Below are positions 11,590-23,215 of a stretch of 64,000 bases of DNA, piece by piece. The translations under genes were made by a program, and so were the position numbers. Each line of letters starts with the position of its first letter. Within the stretch, counting starts at the first letter, position 1. The notes under the pieces are model-generated. The model made no database searches and was not told the DNA's origin. It saw only the letters and a list, made by a program, of their open reading frames with translations. The DNA is from Ovis canadensis (lineage: Eukaryota > Chordata > Mammalia > Artiodactyla > Bovidae). The stretch is from contig NC_091248.1 in the NCBI RefSeq assembly GCF_042477335.2, positions 119,930,501 to 119,994,500 on the forward strand, read 5' to 3'.

Positions 11590-13993
11590 TTAGAGCCAGT
11601 TGAGGTGTCTTCTGTTTGTGGGTCACTAGGCTCTGCAGGGCTGAATGGAATCAGAGAGACACAGAAGAGAGCAGGGTCTGGCAATTTTTTGACTGTTTTG
11701 ATGACAACCAGGACTTGGGGTCTGAGGGGAGGCCAACTGGGTGCTGAGAAACTCCTTGCCTCAGAGATTTCAAGTTTGCCCGTTTAGAATTTTTCCATGT
11801 TCTAAACTTGATTAGCCTCGAGAGGAAAAGGGAAAAGTTTCTCTGACTCTCTTTTCACTACTTCTCTAGGGATTCTCTGAACTTAACAGATTTAGTTCCT
11901 CAGTGAATCGGTCTCCCTGGGGACAGAGAGGCAAAGGAAAAACAGAGAGAGAGACACAGAGAACCATGGTCAGGCTCTCACAGCACTTTTATCACTTTGA
12001 TTTCCCCTAAGGTGCTGGTGCGAGGTGTTCCCTCTTTCCCTGAGAGTGGAGAGAGTGGTAGTTTGCTGTGGCCTGCAGACCTTGCCCAGCACTCGTCATG
12101 TGAGGGGGCACCTGGGCTGATCCCAGAGCCGTAGAACTTTGCAGTCCAGTCCTCTTCTCTGGAGGTGAGTGTCTGCCAGTGGTTTCCCTCTGTGAAGGAG
12201 TTAGCAGGAGAGGATTGGAATAAGAAGTTCTGGGCTTTGCTACCATGTAGAAGAAAGACACCTGGAACATGAAGAATGGATTAAGCGAGCTGCACGGTGA
12301 ACCCATTTCCTTCAGAGCAGAAAGCACATTTTGCTGTTCTGAGTGCTGGTGACAGACAGAGCTCTCTGACATGACCTGAGACCCTGCTCTCTCATGCCTC
12401 CCTATTTCTTCTGTGTATGCTTCCTGTTCTGTAGGGGATCCCCAGGAAGAGAGGCCACAGATTGACCAGACACGTCCTCTGTAAAGAGTGAAAGAGAGTC
12501 CTATCCTGTAAGTAGAAGGAAAAGCAGGTGAATATGGATACTCTTTGTTCATTTGTTGACCTGTTTGTGATTCATTCACTGATTTATCTGCTGAGTAAAC
12601 ATTAAAAGAGGACAGGTTTACCCTGTTTCGTACTTTGTTCTTGGCACCAGAGATGTGACGATGAATGAAAAAGACAAGCTTCCTTGAGTTACTTCAATTT
12701 CAGCTTCTTATGAGCACTAATATCCGGAAAATACAGCCTAAAGAGAGTACAGAGTGTGAAGAGGCACATGTGTAGCTTTAGAGATTCTGGAAGTGCCCCA
12801 GGGTCATAGACGTTTGAGCAATGAGCTGTATGTGGTGAGGGAAGGAATCCAGTTAATCTCAGGAGCTCAGAGTGAGCCATTTTGATATTTTCTGACACCT
12901 TTCCTTACTTGTAGGACTCAGGAGACAATTGAGAACATAGGTGAGTAAATATTCTCTGGGGACTTCCCATACTGCCGCAGGTTCCTAGGTCCAAGGCTGG
13001 TTGAACACAGGGACATATTTCCCATTTGAAAGTCTCTTCTTGCTAGAACTAGAAATTTGAAGTCCCAGACAAGCAGAGCATGCTGCCTTGTATCATAGCT
13101 ACTTGTAGTTCCTGGTTCCAGATTTTGCAGCAGGAATGGCAGTGATGGAAGTTGGCAAGGGGAGTGCCAGGGTCTTCACTTCACCTGTTCCCCTCCACTC
13201 TGCGGTCCCCTGGTGACAAGAGGACTCATCACCTCTGAGCTAGAAGTCACAGACTGGGAGCCAGTGAGGCTTCTCCTATTGAGGGGGCACATCCACTGTA
13301 ATGAGCAGAAGAAAGTGACTTTTACCATAAGAGTAAGGAGGAAAAATTGGACAGTCAGCTCCAGGAAACTGGCTCCCGGAAGTCTGGAAAAGCCTCAATA
13401 GTTTGTCTCAAAATAGCTCTTATCTTATGACATCATCCTGAGTGGACCCCACCCCCCTGCCTGTCATGCTTCCCAGGCAGAATGATGATACAGATAACTA
13501 AATTGAAAACTTCAAAGTGAAGGTGAGGCAAATGAATCTGTGTTCAAAGGAAACAAGGAGAAGGAACCATGTCTCAGTGAGATTGACTAGGAATACTTTC
13601 TTGGAACTGTTAAAATGCAGCAGTTATTTCAGGGCATGGACATAACAGGCCCAGAAGACAGATTAGTTCACTCAGGATGGAAGGGGTCATGGTCTAAATG
13701 AGTATGTTGTGTCTAGGGAAGTTGATAAGGTGATCAAGGAAGGGTGCAGGCAGAATGTCTAGTGAATTGAGAGACAAGGGTGATTCCTGGGGTGGGTGTG
13801 ATCTTACACATAAAGTGGTGTTGGTGATTATTTCTTACTTACCTGGACATGCCCACTTATCTTCATATATTATGCATGTAGTTCATAAAACACTTAATAT
13901 CAACTTTTTATAGGGAACAGTGAAATGTGGACCCTGCTGCTCATTCTATGGAGCCTGAGAGCAGGAGGGGATATTTGTCAAACTGTGAATGTC
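11590..13993. other. Tandem duplication copy B, upstream of the OR gene
   Basis: Homologous to copy A (1-994 and 2817-4390), in the same orientation, without the LTR and SINE insertions. Copy B continues into the OR9A-type gene 2 kb downstream. Similarity to copy A is visible to about 13720; beyond that up to the LTR the sequence is unique to this copy. No coding region is supported. The 190-codon frame at 12007-12579 on the minus strand has no recognisable features and no counterpart of equal length in copy A. Confidence 0.55.
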
Positions 13994-15627
13994 TGCCGGG
14001 GTCCAGCCCTGGTGGATCCAGGGTGATTCGAAGGTGGGGATGGAGTCGGCGTCTTTGGAAAAATACATATTTAATCACAGATATAGAGAGATTAGAAATG
14101 GATAGTGTAGTAGGAAGATTAGTGGAGAAAAAGAGGCTGAATAACTTGGATTACGTGGAATAGCATCCATGCTCCAGATGGGAATTCAGCCAGAAAAACG
14201 GGAGCAAGAAAGAAGCGACATGGGGGAATCAGTCTTTCCAGAAACTGATCCGATTTCTTTATTTTTGGGTTTGCTTATATACCTTTTGTTACACATAGGG
14301 ATGAATACAGAGTCACGCGGGAGTCAGCAGTCCTGACCTTTATCAAAATCAGGTGCTTCACATAAATGTATAAAAAAGGTACATCATCTTCTGGCCATGA
14401 GTGAGACCTGCTGACATTTTATGATCCTTTCTTTCCGATAACCAAAAAACTTATTTCTTCCAAGGGTGTTTTTTCTTAAACCAGGCACCACCCTCCAAAT
14501 AAAGTTACATTCTTATAGGGTGAGGGTGTAGTGAGTTACAATCAAGAAAGGAATTTATTTAACCCAAGGTTAACATGATTAGTCTTAAAGGTTAATACTT
14601 ATTTCTCCTATATGCTTAAAGGTTAATACTTATTTCTCCTATATGTTAGTTATATTCATTATAAGGGTAGGGAACATGGAGATTTAGCAGCAAACATCAG
14701 CCCAACAAATGAAAATCCTTTCACCAATGTTCCCCTTAAGATCTATTTAGTCTTAAGATATGATAAAGTTACATTTTTACATAGCAAGGACACAGTGATT
14801 TATAACAAAGTACAGTGATCTATTACAAAAGAGAAAATCCATTAACTCAAAAAGTCTAGTATTGCTAACATCAAAAACTACTATATTTCCTTTGCTATAT
14901 TCCAAATACATTGATTTATATATTCCCAGGTGCCTAAGGATATGGAGGCCTGGCGGCAATCATTGACTCAACAATGAGAAAAGCCCTATGCTAATTAAGA
15001 CTCTCAAAATACTCCAAAACTCTCTGTGCTGTTTATGGTTGAGAGGTAGTAAACAATCATGTGCCTAGTGGCAGCAGTATGGATAATCCTGTCACACAAG
15101 CTAGTCTGTCAGCAGAGAGGTTTGACCTGAGACATCCTTGTCCCACCCAGAGCAGGGAATTAGCAGCAATTATTGACACAACAAATGAAAAACCCTTCAC
15201 CAATATAACTCCTAACCAACCCATTATACTAATAATTTCTAACTCCCCTAAAGAATTTGCCTTTAGTAAGTCTAAAACATCTCGTGCCTCTCAGATTTGG
15301 AGGCTGTAAACATGTGGCCAGGCGAACCTATACAGGTGGGCTAGATAACCTTCAGAGGAGTCCGTAAGCTGAAACACGCTTGTCACGCCCAAGAATTTTT
15401 ATTGCCTTGGAGCTGCACGTTTACTCCTTCTCCAAGAGAAACGGTTATGGGGGACAGCTCCCCATAAAGTCAGAGGTGTAGGTGAGAGCATAAAACAGAC
15501 TCTGGTTTTGGGGGTAGATGCTCAGGAACAGGGGGTTTCCTGAGGCTTGATCATGCCTTTGCATATGCCAAGCCTCCTTCCTCATGACCTTTGCCATGGG
15601 TAGAGTTCCTCACGCTGGCTCCCGGCA
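13994..15627 (-). mobile_element. Second solo LTR, ERVK-type, reverse orientation
   Basis: Starts TGCCGGGGTCC and ends GGCTCCCGGCA, the reverse complement of the terminal words of the LTR at 995-2810. The 6-bp target duplication is aatgtc (13988-13993 and 15628-15633). It differs from that of the first LTR, so these are independent insertions. No internal region is present. The two LTRs belong to one family but differ in internal length. It lies within the presumed 5' UTR intron of the OR gene. Confidence 0.8.
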
Positions 15628-15670
15628 AATGTCTTTAGTGATTTGAAATTAATGGCATTTTGTCTTTCCT

Positions 15671-15681
15671 TTGCCCTCTAG
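15671..15681 (+). promoter_or_regulatory. Splice acceptor of the OR coding exon
   Basis: The tract gtctttcctttgccctctag ends with AG at 15680-15681, leaving 29 nt of 5' UTR before the ATG. Many mammalian OR genes have such an acceptor shortly upstream of the single coding exon. The LTR at 13994-15627 ends only about 53 bp before this AG, so branch point and acceptor are squeezed between them. Confidence 0.55.
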
Positions 15682-15710
15682 ATTTCAAAAACAGAAAAGC
15701 ACACAGCTAA

Positions 15711-16655
15711 ATGTTGAAAAATTACTCTAGCATCACTGAATTTTATCTCCTTGGCTTCCCTGGCTCTAAAGAACTACACAATATTCTATTTGCCACCTTC
15801 TTTTTCTTCTACTCTGTGACATTAATTGGAAACATGGTCATCATCTTGACAGTCTGTGTTGATAAACGTCTTCAGTCCCCCATGTATTTCTTCCTGGGTC
15901 ACCTCTCTGTCCTAGAGATCCTGATCACATTTGTGGCCGTCCCTGTGATGCTCTGGGGTCTGCTTCTTCCTGGGATGCAGGCAGTATCTTTGAGTGCCTG
16001 TTGTGTACAATTGTATTTGTACTTGTCTTTGGGAACATCAGAGTTGTTACTAATAGGAGCGATGGCTGTGGACCGTTACGTGGCTGTCTGTAACCCCTTG
16101 AGATACACCATCATTATGAACAGCCGCACCTGTCTCTGGGTGGTAATTGTGTCCTGGGTATTTGGCTTCCTGTTTCAAATCTGGCCAGTCTATGCCACGT
16201 TTCATCTTACTTTCTGCAAATCAAATGTGCTAGACCATTTTTACTGTGACCGAGGGCAACTGCTCAAACTATCCTGTGATAACAGTCTTTTCACAGAGTT
16301 TATTCTGTTTTTAATGGCTGTTTTCATTATTGTTGGTTCGATGATCCCTACAGTTGTCTCCTACACCTGCATTGTATCCACCATCCTCAAGATCCCCTCA
16401 GGCTCCGGCCGCAGGAAAGCCTTCTCTACCTGTGCCTCCCACTTCACCTTTGTTGTCATCGGCTATGGCAGCTGCTTGTTCCTCTTTGTGAAACCCAAGC
16501 AAACGCAGGCCGCTGAGTACAACAGGGTAGCATCACTGATGGTTTTAGTGGTGAACCCTTTTCTGAACCCTTTTATCTTCACTCTCCGGAATGACAAATT
16601 CATAGAGGCCTTTCAAAATGTCATGAAACACTGCTATCAACTCCTGAGGGATTAG
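15711..16655 (+). CDS. OR9A4: Olfactory receptor, family 9 subfamily A type (OR9A4/OR9A2-like)
   Basis: This gene encodes an odorant-binding seven-transmembrane GPCR that would act in the cilia of olfactory neurons through G-olf. The single coding exon is 314 codons, the usual class II OR length. Visible hallmarks are an N-terminal sequon N4-Y-S, G40-N41 in TM1, PMYFFLGHLS at 57-66, the conserved C97, MAVDRYVAVCNPLRY at 118-132 at the end of TM3, ECL2 cysteines C169/C179/C189, KAFSTCASH at 236-244 in TM6 and NPFLNPFIFTLRN at 282-294 in TM7. The sequence agrees closely with my memory of human OR9A4. Position next to CLEC5A and TAS2R38 also fits OR9A4, although OR9A2 and other 9A members are near relatives. 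The frame is uninterrupted and looks functional. The ATG at 15711 lies 29 nt after a good splice acceptor. The ligand is not deducible. Confidence 0.93.
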   Translation: MLKNYSSITEFYLLGFPGSKELHNILFATFFFFYSVTLIGNMVIILTVCVDKRLQSPMYFFLGHLSVLEILITFVAVPVMLWGLLLPGMQAVSLSACCVQLYLYLSLGTSELLLIGAMAVDRYVAVCNPLRYTIIMNSRTCLWVVIVSWVFGFLFQIWPVYATFHLTFCKSNVLDHFYCDRGQLLKLSCDNSLFTEFILFLMAVFIIVGSMIPTVVSYTCIVSTILKIPSGSGRRKAFSTCASHFTFVVIGYGSCLFLFVKPKQTQAAEYNRVASLMVLVVNPFLNPFIFTLRNDKFIEAFQNVMKHCYQLLRD

Positions 16656-16875
16656 CTGTGTCCCGAGGATGGACTCATTACCTTGGGCCTGAGTAAGCTG
16701 AAAGCACTGATTAAAATCTGAAATAATCATTTTCATCTGCAAACTGTTTGTGATCTACAATTTAACTTTTAAATACTGACATTGCTTCAATTGATAAGTG
16801 AGTCATTCCTATATGGTAGATTGTTATTTTTTAAGTGCTTATATTCATTAATACATATTAAAATGCTCCTCACAA

Positions 16876-16881
16876 AATAAA
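16876..16881 (+). terminator. Candidate polyadenylation signal for the OR gene
   Basis: AATAAA about 220 nt downstream of the OR stop codon, in AT-rich sequence. This is placement only; no transcript evidence exists. Confidence 0.3.
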
Positions 16882-19459
16882 TGTAAGAACTGTAAATATA
16901 CAAGTTATTAAAAAACACTGAGATGTTTGAAAGGGAAAAGCATTCAAAATGTTGTTCATTGTCTTACAGCTGACCTAAATGTTTGATTCTAGGTGCTGGG
17001 TCATCCTCGCCTGTATTGTTCTGTGATTTTCTGGTTTTCTCATTGCCGGAAGTTCCCTATATTACTTCCGTGAGTGATACCAAGTCCAGCTTCAGGGATC
17101 AACATTATTGAGGCTTCTGCTCCAAGGTTCAACAGTGATAGTGACTTCCCTGTAGATTCTCTCGACCAGCAATTGTGTCCATCCTCTCCTGGTACTTTCT
17201 TCCCTCCTTCCTCTCTGTAGCTCTCTTTCTGTGGTTCCAGGTCTTTGATTCATTTCTGGGCTCTTCTTTTCCTTTCCCCCTCACACACCCCAAGTTTACC
17301 ACACTATTTTCCAGCCTCTCACAAATTTGTCCTTCTTCCTTTTCTCCAGCATTGCCAGTCTCATCATTCCTCTAATCATCACCCTGGCTCCTAACTGACC
17401 CCCTGTTTCTTATGTCATTAGCACAATTTTATCAGCATCTTTTTTTACAGTATCTTTGTAATAACAAAATATTGATAACTAATATCAATAGTGACTGGTT
17501 AAATAAATTATGTTTCCTCTGTATAATAAAATATCTAGCTATAGAAAGATTAAAGAAGCTCTTTCTTAAATAATTAGAAACAATCTTTGGTCTATATCGT
17601 AAAGAGAGAAAAGTAAAGTACATTGAATTTATTACTCATCCTTTTGTGTTAGGAAGGAATAGAAATGCATATAGATTCATATTTGCTTATATTTTCATAT
17701 GAACGCCATCAGAAAAACCTAATAGATGGTTTACAGTTGGATTATAGTAGTGAGAATTGGCAGATAGAATGAGGAGGGAATCAAGACTTTTCACTCTATG
17801 CCCTTCAATATTCTTGTTATTTTATTATTACATATGTAATCATACATATGTATGCCTATGAAAAAGTTCATGAACGCGTTTCTCTTATATCTTAAGACAT
17901 GCACTAATTCAATTTCTCACCCTTGTAAATTAGGATTGTATATTTTAAATGTGTGAGCTTTATCATATGTGAATTGTATCTTTGTAAAATCGGCAACAAA
18001 ATTGTACGTTAGATGGTGGAAAAGTGAAATGGGAATGAAAGGAACTATCTGTTGGGAGAGTGCTGAAATTTTAAATAAGGTTGTTAGGAAAAGTTTGAAA
18101 GAGGTGAAGTAGTGAGTCATGTAGACATTAGTTAAAGAACATTCCAGGCATGCAAACAATAAGCAGAGAGATCCCAGGGAAGGCATAAGCAACATGCTGG
18201 AATGGAGTAAGCCAAGATGACTAAGAGAAAATGAAATCAGAGAGGTAATTGAGATTTAGGTCATGTAGAGCCTTGTAAGTCTTTTAAAGACGTTTGTTTT
18301 TTTTTAGGAGTGAAGGGGAAAACTATTGCAGGGTATTGAAGAATAGTGACAGAATCTGCCTAGTACTTTAACAAGATTATTCTGACTCCTGGGTAGGCAA
18401 TCAGTTGAAGGACAGGAAGAAAGAAGGAGGGAGATCCATTAACTTTTGCTGTATAGGACACACACATAAAACTCCAGTGACGTACAACGGTAAGCTTTTA
18501 TTTTCATGCATTAGGGTTTCAGCTTATCAAGGCTCGGCTTAGCTGGTGGCTCTGCTGATCAGAAGGGCTTATCTATGAGTCTAAGAATTGGATGGTAGTC
18601 AGCTGGTTTATGGCTGGCTCTCCATTGATGTTGCAGCTGGGCTATCTTTCCTCTTTCTGGGCCCAGCAGACTCACCTGGGCATGTTTTTCCTATAATGAC
18701 GGCAGAACACAAGAAAGCCCAGGTGGAAACACTAGCGGCCTCTTAGGACCTGGGCTCAGATCTGGCATACTGAATCTTCAGTCTCATCGTATTGTTCAAA
18801 GCCAGTTACATGGAAAAGTACCCAGAATCAAAGTGTGGATAATATGCTGCTGCAGGACATGAGGCCAGGCAGAGGTTTTCCAAGATGTCCTTAATTCTCT
18901 TGGCTTGACTAAACTTAAGCTGGGCTTATTCCTGACTCTAGGCCCCTGGCATTTGTATTAGAACACTTGCAATTGTAAAATCTTTTTCTGTTCCTTTGAG
19001 ATGTAAACTTTTTAAAAAACCTGCTGCCAGTTTTACATCCCAAGGAGGATTTTCTTGGGACTTGGGAGCCATACCTTTGAAACATAATCATCAAGGAAGA
19101 AAGTGCCCTTATTCCCAGTCTCTGTGGGAGGGGATGAGCCTGACTTTGATGGATACCAGATAGCAAGCACAGATGGACTCATCACAGAAAAACACCTTTT
19201 ACAAACTCAGGAAAACTCAGTGTGCTCAACGTCTATTGATCAACCTCTCCCAGCTAAAGTCCTTCAGTACTTTTCCAGCAGTTCATGTCTATGGTTAAAA
19301 ACTCTCCCACTCTGTGAGTGAAGATAGTGCAGGCATGGGTTCCCTTTCCTGTTGTGATAACCTTGAATAGTCTTCTGTGCCTGTTTAATGTTGTCCAGGG
19401 CAAGTTTTGCTTTGACAGGGATGAAGAGAGTGAATATTTTAGATGATTGTCTAACTAGC
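16882..19459. other. Intergenic between OR9A and CLEC5A, no gene seen
   Basis: Unique-looking, moderately AT-rich DNA. Short open frames (17175-17375, 17917-18195, 18915-19166) show no domains. A likely ancient interspersed repeat occupies about 18430-18880. Confidence 0.5.
18430..18880. repeat. Probable ancient mammalian interspersed repeat
   Basis: The order of words (taacttttgctgtataggac, ttttattttcatgcatta, ggctcggcttagctggtgg, ggcctcttaggacctgggctc) recalls a mammalian-wide repeat. I cannot name the family. Confidence 0.35.
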
Positions 19460-19540
19460 CTTCAGTTCAGTTCAGTTCAGTCACTCAGTCGTGCCCAACT
19501 CTTTGTGACCCCATGAATCACAGCATGCCAGGCCTCCCTG
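19460..19540 (-). mobile_element. BovB LINE 3' tip
   Basis: Only the last 80 bp or so of BovB in reverse: cttcagttcagttcagttca through catgccaggcctccctgtc. Confidence 0.8.
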
Positions 19541-19980
19541 TCATAGACCTTTACAATAACCTAGGCAACAGGTGATAATCATTTGGATGAAGGTGATGGC
19601 AGTAAAGTCTGTTTCTAAAGACTATATTTTATATATAACTAATCTAATATAATATCATCTTACTTATATCAATCTATAGACAACAGCATTTGTTTGGATT
19701 TGATATGAAAAAAGAGATGAGTTAGTGACTATACATTTTTTTGGGGGGGATCTAAAAAACTAGAAGGATAAAATTGTATTAACTGAGATGAAATTCTGTT
19801 GACTGAGATGGCACCATGGAATGAGCCAGTTTGGGGGGAATATCAAGAGCTCAGTTATGAACAAACTAAGTGTGAGATGTCTAATATTAACTGTCTAAGA
19901 GAACATGTTGAGAAGACAGACATAAAGCCCTGGAGTTCAGGGAACTTCAGGCTGGATATATAAATTTGAGAGTGAATATT
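19541..19980. other. Intergenic, no gene seen
   Basis: AT-rich sequence with no recognisable repeat or open frame. Confidence 0.5.
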
Positions 19981-20362
19981 CAGTTCAGTTCAGTTCAGTT
20001 GCTCAGTCATGTCTGACTCTTTGCTACCCCATGGACTTCAGCACACTGGGCTTCCTTGTCCATCACCAATCCCGGGAGCTTGCTCAAACTCATGTCCATT
20101 GAGTCGGTGATGCCATCCAACCATCTCATCCTCTGTCGTCCCCTTCTCCTTCTGCCCTCAATCTTTCCCAGCATTAGGGTCTTTTCCAATGAGTCAGTTC
20201 TCATCAGGTGGCCAAAGCATTGGAACTTCAGCTTCAACATTAGTCCTTCCAATGAATATTCAGGACTGATTTCCTTTAGGATTGACTGGTTTGATCTTGT
20301 AGTCCAAGGGACTCTCAAGAGTCTTCTCCAGCACCACAGTTCATAAACATCAATTCTTCGGT
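19981..20362 (-). mobile_element. BovB LINE 3' fragment
   Basis: Reverse BovB tail (cagttcagttcagttcagtt) through catcaattcttcggtg. It abuts a Bov-tA SINE fragment. Confidence 0.88.
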
Positions 20363-20553
20363 GAACCCAGGGATGGAACCCAGGTCTCCTGCATTGCAGG
20401 TGAATTCTTTAACAGCTGAGCCACAAAGGAAGTCGAAGAATACTGGAGTGGGTAGCCTATCCCTTCTTCACTGGATCTTCCTGATCCAGGAATTGAACTG
20501 GTGTCTTCTGCACTGCAGGCGGATCTTTACCAACTGAGCTATCAGGGAAGCCC
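20363..20553 (-). mobile_element. Bov-tA SINE head fragments (two partial units)
   Basis: Two successive reverse-oriented Bov-tA head segments: acccaggtctcctgcattgc ... gagccacaaaggaagtc, then attgaactggtgtcttctgc ... gagctatcagggaagccc. This is a dimer-like arrangement. Confidence 0.75.
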
Positions 20554-22002
20554 AAGAGTGAGTGTAGGTGGTATTTAAAGCTATGAGAATAACTGATTGG
20601 CCAAGGGATGAAGCACAGATAAAGAGAATAATAATGCCCTGAGTTTTCAATATTTAGGGAACAACTAATGAATAGGAGTCAGTGAGGGAGACTGGGTAAT
20701 GGCCAGCACAATGGGAGGTAAACCAGAAGAGTCATGTCTTGATATACTATGTCGTATTGTCCTGAGAGGTCAAGTAGGATGACCACTGGATTTCACTATG
20801 TGTAGGTTATTGATGACTTTGATGATCTCACAAGAGAAGTTCTCATAACACTTTCTTGATAGCTCTAAAACTCAGGGAACATCATAAAAATCTTCTGTAT
20901 CTTCAGCTGCTTCTTTGAATGTTACACGGGTCTTTGTGCTGTACTTGAAACATACTTCCTCTAAGGACACTGTGCACCCAGAGGTGCCCTGAAGTTATAT
21001 GTACATAGAAGAAGATCTTGTATGTACCAAGGGTGGGAATGCCTTGTAAATGAAGCATTGTGATTGATTCAGTTCTTTGTACCTGCAGTTGAGAGACATT
21101 GACCATGAACTGTAGCTTTGGAGATATTCAAATACCTCTGCTGCCTCAGACTCATGGCTGGTAGTGAAGATGGTCTGAAGGAAGCTTGAGGACCCACTGC
21201 AGGAGACTTTGGTGAATCCTAAATTACCACGTCAGTCAGAGGTGAGGGGAAAGTAGAGGAGAGCTAAGACTTCTACTGCATTGTTACTTGGTCTGTGTTG
21301 CGAGAAACTCAGCGGGTAAAATAGGACTAACCAGAAGACAAAGGCTTCTGGAAGTAGGGGGTTGGCAGCAGGGACAATGGGCCTTCAGTCATCCATCCAT
21401 CCATGTTGATTTGTCAACACTGAGGACAAGAGGATCAGTGACTTTACTCATGGGACCAGTAGGTCACACAGAGAGGAAGAGGAATTTGTGTGTAAGCCAG
21501 AGACAAGGAAAGCATGGCATTGATGTCCAGGGGGCCACAGAAATTTTGAGCCACCTTTCCCTGACTTGCACAGGTTTTTATTCCCATATTGTAAAGGAGT
21601 AAACAGGTTGTGAGAAATGGTGTCTTGCCTACATTCAGCTTCTTGCAAATTAAAGAGCAACTTCTTGGATGAAGATCTCAACTTCAAATCTTCCACAATG
21701 TGTGTCCCTCATTGTGTATTGCTGTTGGAATACACACACAGTGTGGATATTATTTCATATATATCTAAAAGAGTTTTGTGAGCCAGGTATTACTGCTTCA
21801 TGTAATAGGTAAGGGAATCAAGGCACAGAATGAGTAAGAAATCCATATGGATTCACATATCATATTGGATGTACAACCAAAACTCTAATCCAATAATTTA
21901 TTAAATTTCCATTGCTTTTTTTAAAAAAAATAATACCACTGCTTCCCAATAAGGCTACAATTACTTACCCTTCTAAGGATTCAGCAACCCTCCCCCCATT
22001 CT
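20554..22002. other. Intergenic, no gene seen
   Basis: Unique-looking DNA. A short (CATC)n run lies near 21391-21405. Small open frames at 21288-21602 and 21448-21696 lack any recognisable feature. Confidence 0.5.
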
Positions 22003-22216
22003 CCAGTGAGAGTGAAAGTCACTCAGTCATGTCTGACTCCTTGGGCCCCAATGGACTGTAGCCTGCCAGGTTCCTCTGTCCATGGAATTCTTCAGGCAAG
22101 AATACTGGAGTGGGTTGCCATTTCCTTCTCCAGGGAATCTTCCTGACCCAGGGATCAAACCTGGGTCTTGTATATTGCAGCTGGATTCTTTACTGTCTGA
22201 GCTACTAGGGAAGCCC
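22003..22216 (-). mobile_element. Bov-tA SINE
   Basis: Reverse Bov-tA, nearly full length, from gagtgaaagtcactcagtca to gagctactagggaagccc. Confidence 0.88.
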
Positions 22217-22999
22217 ATTCTCTAATAATGAACTTAAACCAAAGTCCACATATTTGCTCCCAGCTCCCCTCACCAACAGCCCCATCCCAGCTCCCTGTGG
22301 TTAGAACTTGTGCGGAAGTACCGCCTCATCTTGGGGAAAAATTGAGCCGCCCACCAGGGAAACCACTCAGTGTCTACATTTCCTGACTATGAAAGCCTGC
22401 GACTTATTCTTTCATAACACAGGAAGTGTGGCAACCTCAGTTCTCCCTTTGCCAAACAGAAGGGTTGTGGTTTTCCTTTTGCTGTCAGAATCCTGGGGCT
22501 TACCTTAGCTCAGAATTCTGTTCATTCTTTCCTTTACCACACTTTCAACCTCTGCCTTCCTTCCCTGTAGCACTTGCTTGTCACTGACACCATCAGAGAG
22601 CTTGTATCTCCACTGAGTTCTAATATCATTCCAACATCCACTCCACCAAGATGCAAATTGCTGGGCTGGCCAAAAATTCGTTTGGGATAAACTCTGAATG
22701 AAAACTTTTTGGCCAGTTCAATGCTTCTAATAACCTCCTTCATGCAAGTTCTAACACATAATGTATTAACCTCATTTTTAAACATTGTAAGTGGCCCTTC
22801 CCCAAATTGGGAAGCCTAGGAATATAGAAACAGAGCTTAGTGTTGTAATAAAATATAAAACTGTCATCAATTTAATTCGACATACATAAAGTGATGTTCA
22901 CAATCATTGTAGTACATTTTTATTAGACATAAATGGTGATCTCTTTACTCGAGTGACTATAATTTCTAGTAGTTTTATGCAAACTTCCTTCATGGCTTC
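22217..22999. other. Intergenic or far 3' region of CLEC5A
   Basis: No coding region is seen. A candidate AATAAA for CLEC5A on the minus strand lies at 22919-22924, which would imply a 3' UTR of about 1.7 kb. A short mariner-like MITE lies at 22660-22720. Confidence 0.4.
22660..22720. mobile_element. Short Tc1/mariner-type MITE remnant
   Basis: The left end ctggccaaaaattcgtttggg and right end aaaactttttggccagttca form an imperfect inverted repeat like ruminant mariner-derived elements. Confidence 0.5.
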
Positions 23000-23215
23000 A
23001 GTCAGTCAGTTCAGTCACTCAGTTGTGTCTGACTCTTTGCGACCCTATGGACTGCAGCACGCCAGGCTTCCCTGTCCATCACCAACTCCTGGAGCTTGTT
23101 CAAACCCATGTCCATTGAGTCAGTGATGCCATCCAATCATCTCATCCTCTGTTGTCCCCTTCTCCTCCTGCCTTCAATCTTTCCCAGCATCAGGGTCTTT
23201 TCCAATGACTCTGTT
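23000..23215 (-). mobile_element. BovB LINE 3' fragment
   Basis: Reverse BovB 3' end from cagttcagtcactcagttgt to gcatcagggtcttttccaat. Confidence 0.88.

Noticed and set aside
11180-11593. 137-codon open frame upstream of the OR gene
   Set aside because: No domain or conservation signal recognised, no splice support, and it overlaps a similar-length frame on the other strand.
13925-13993. Short frame MWTLLLILWSLRAGG, resembling a signal peptide
   Set aside because: It runs straight into the LTR with no splice donor, and no matching downstream exon was found. Most likely chance.
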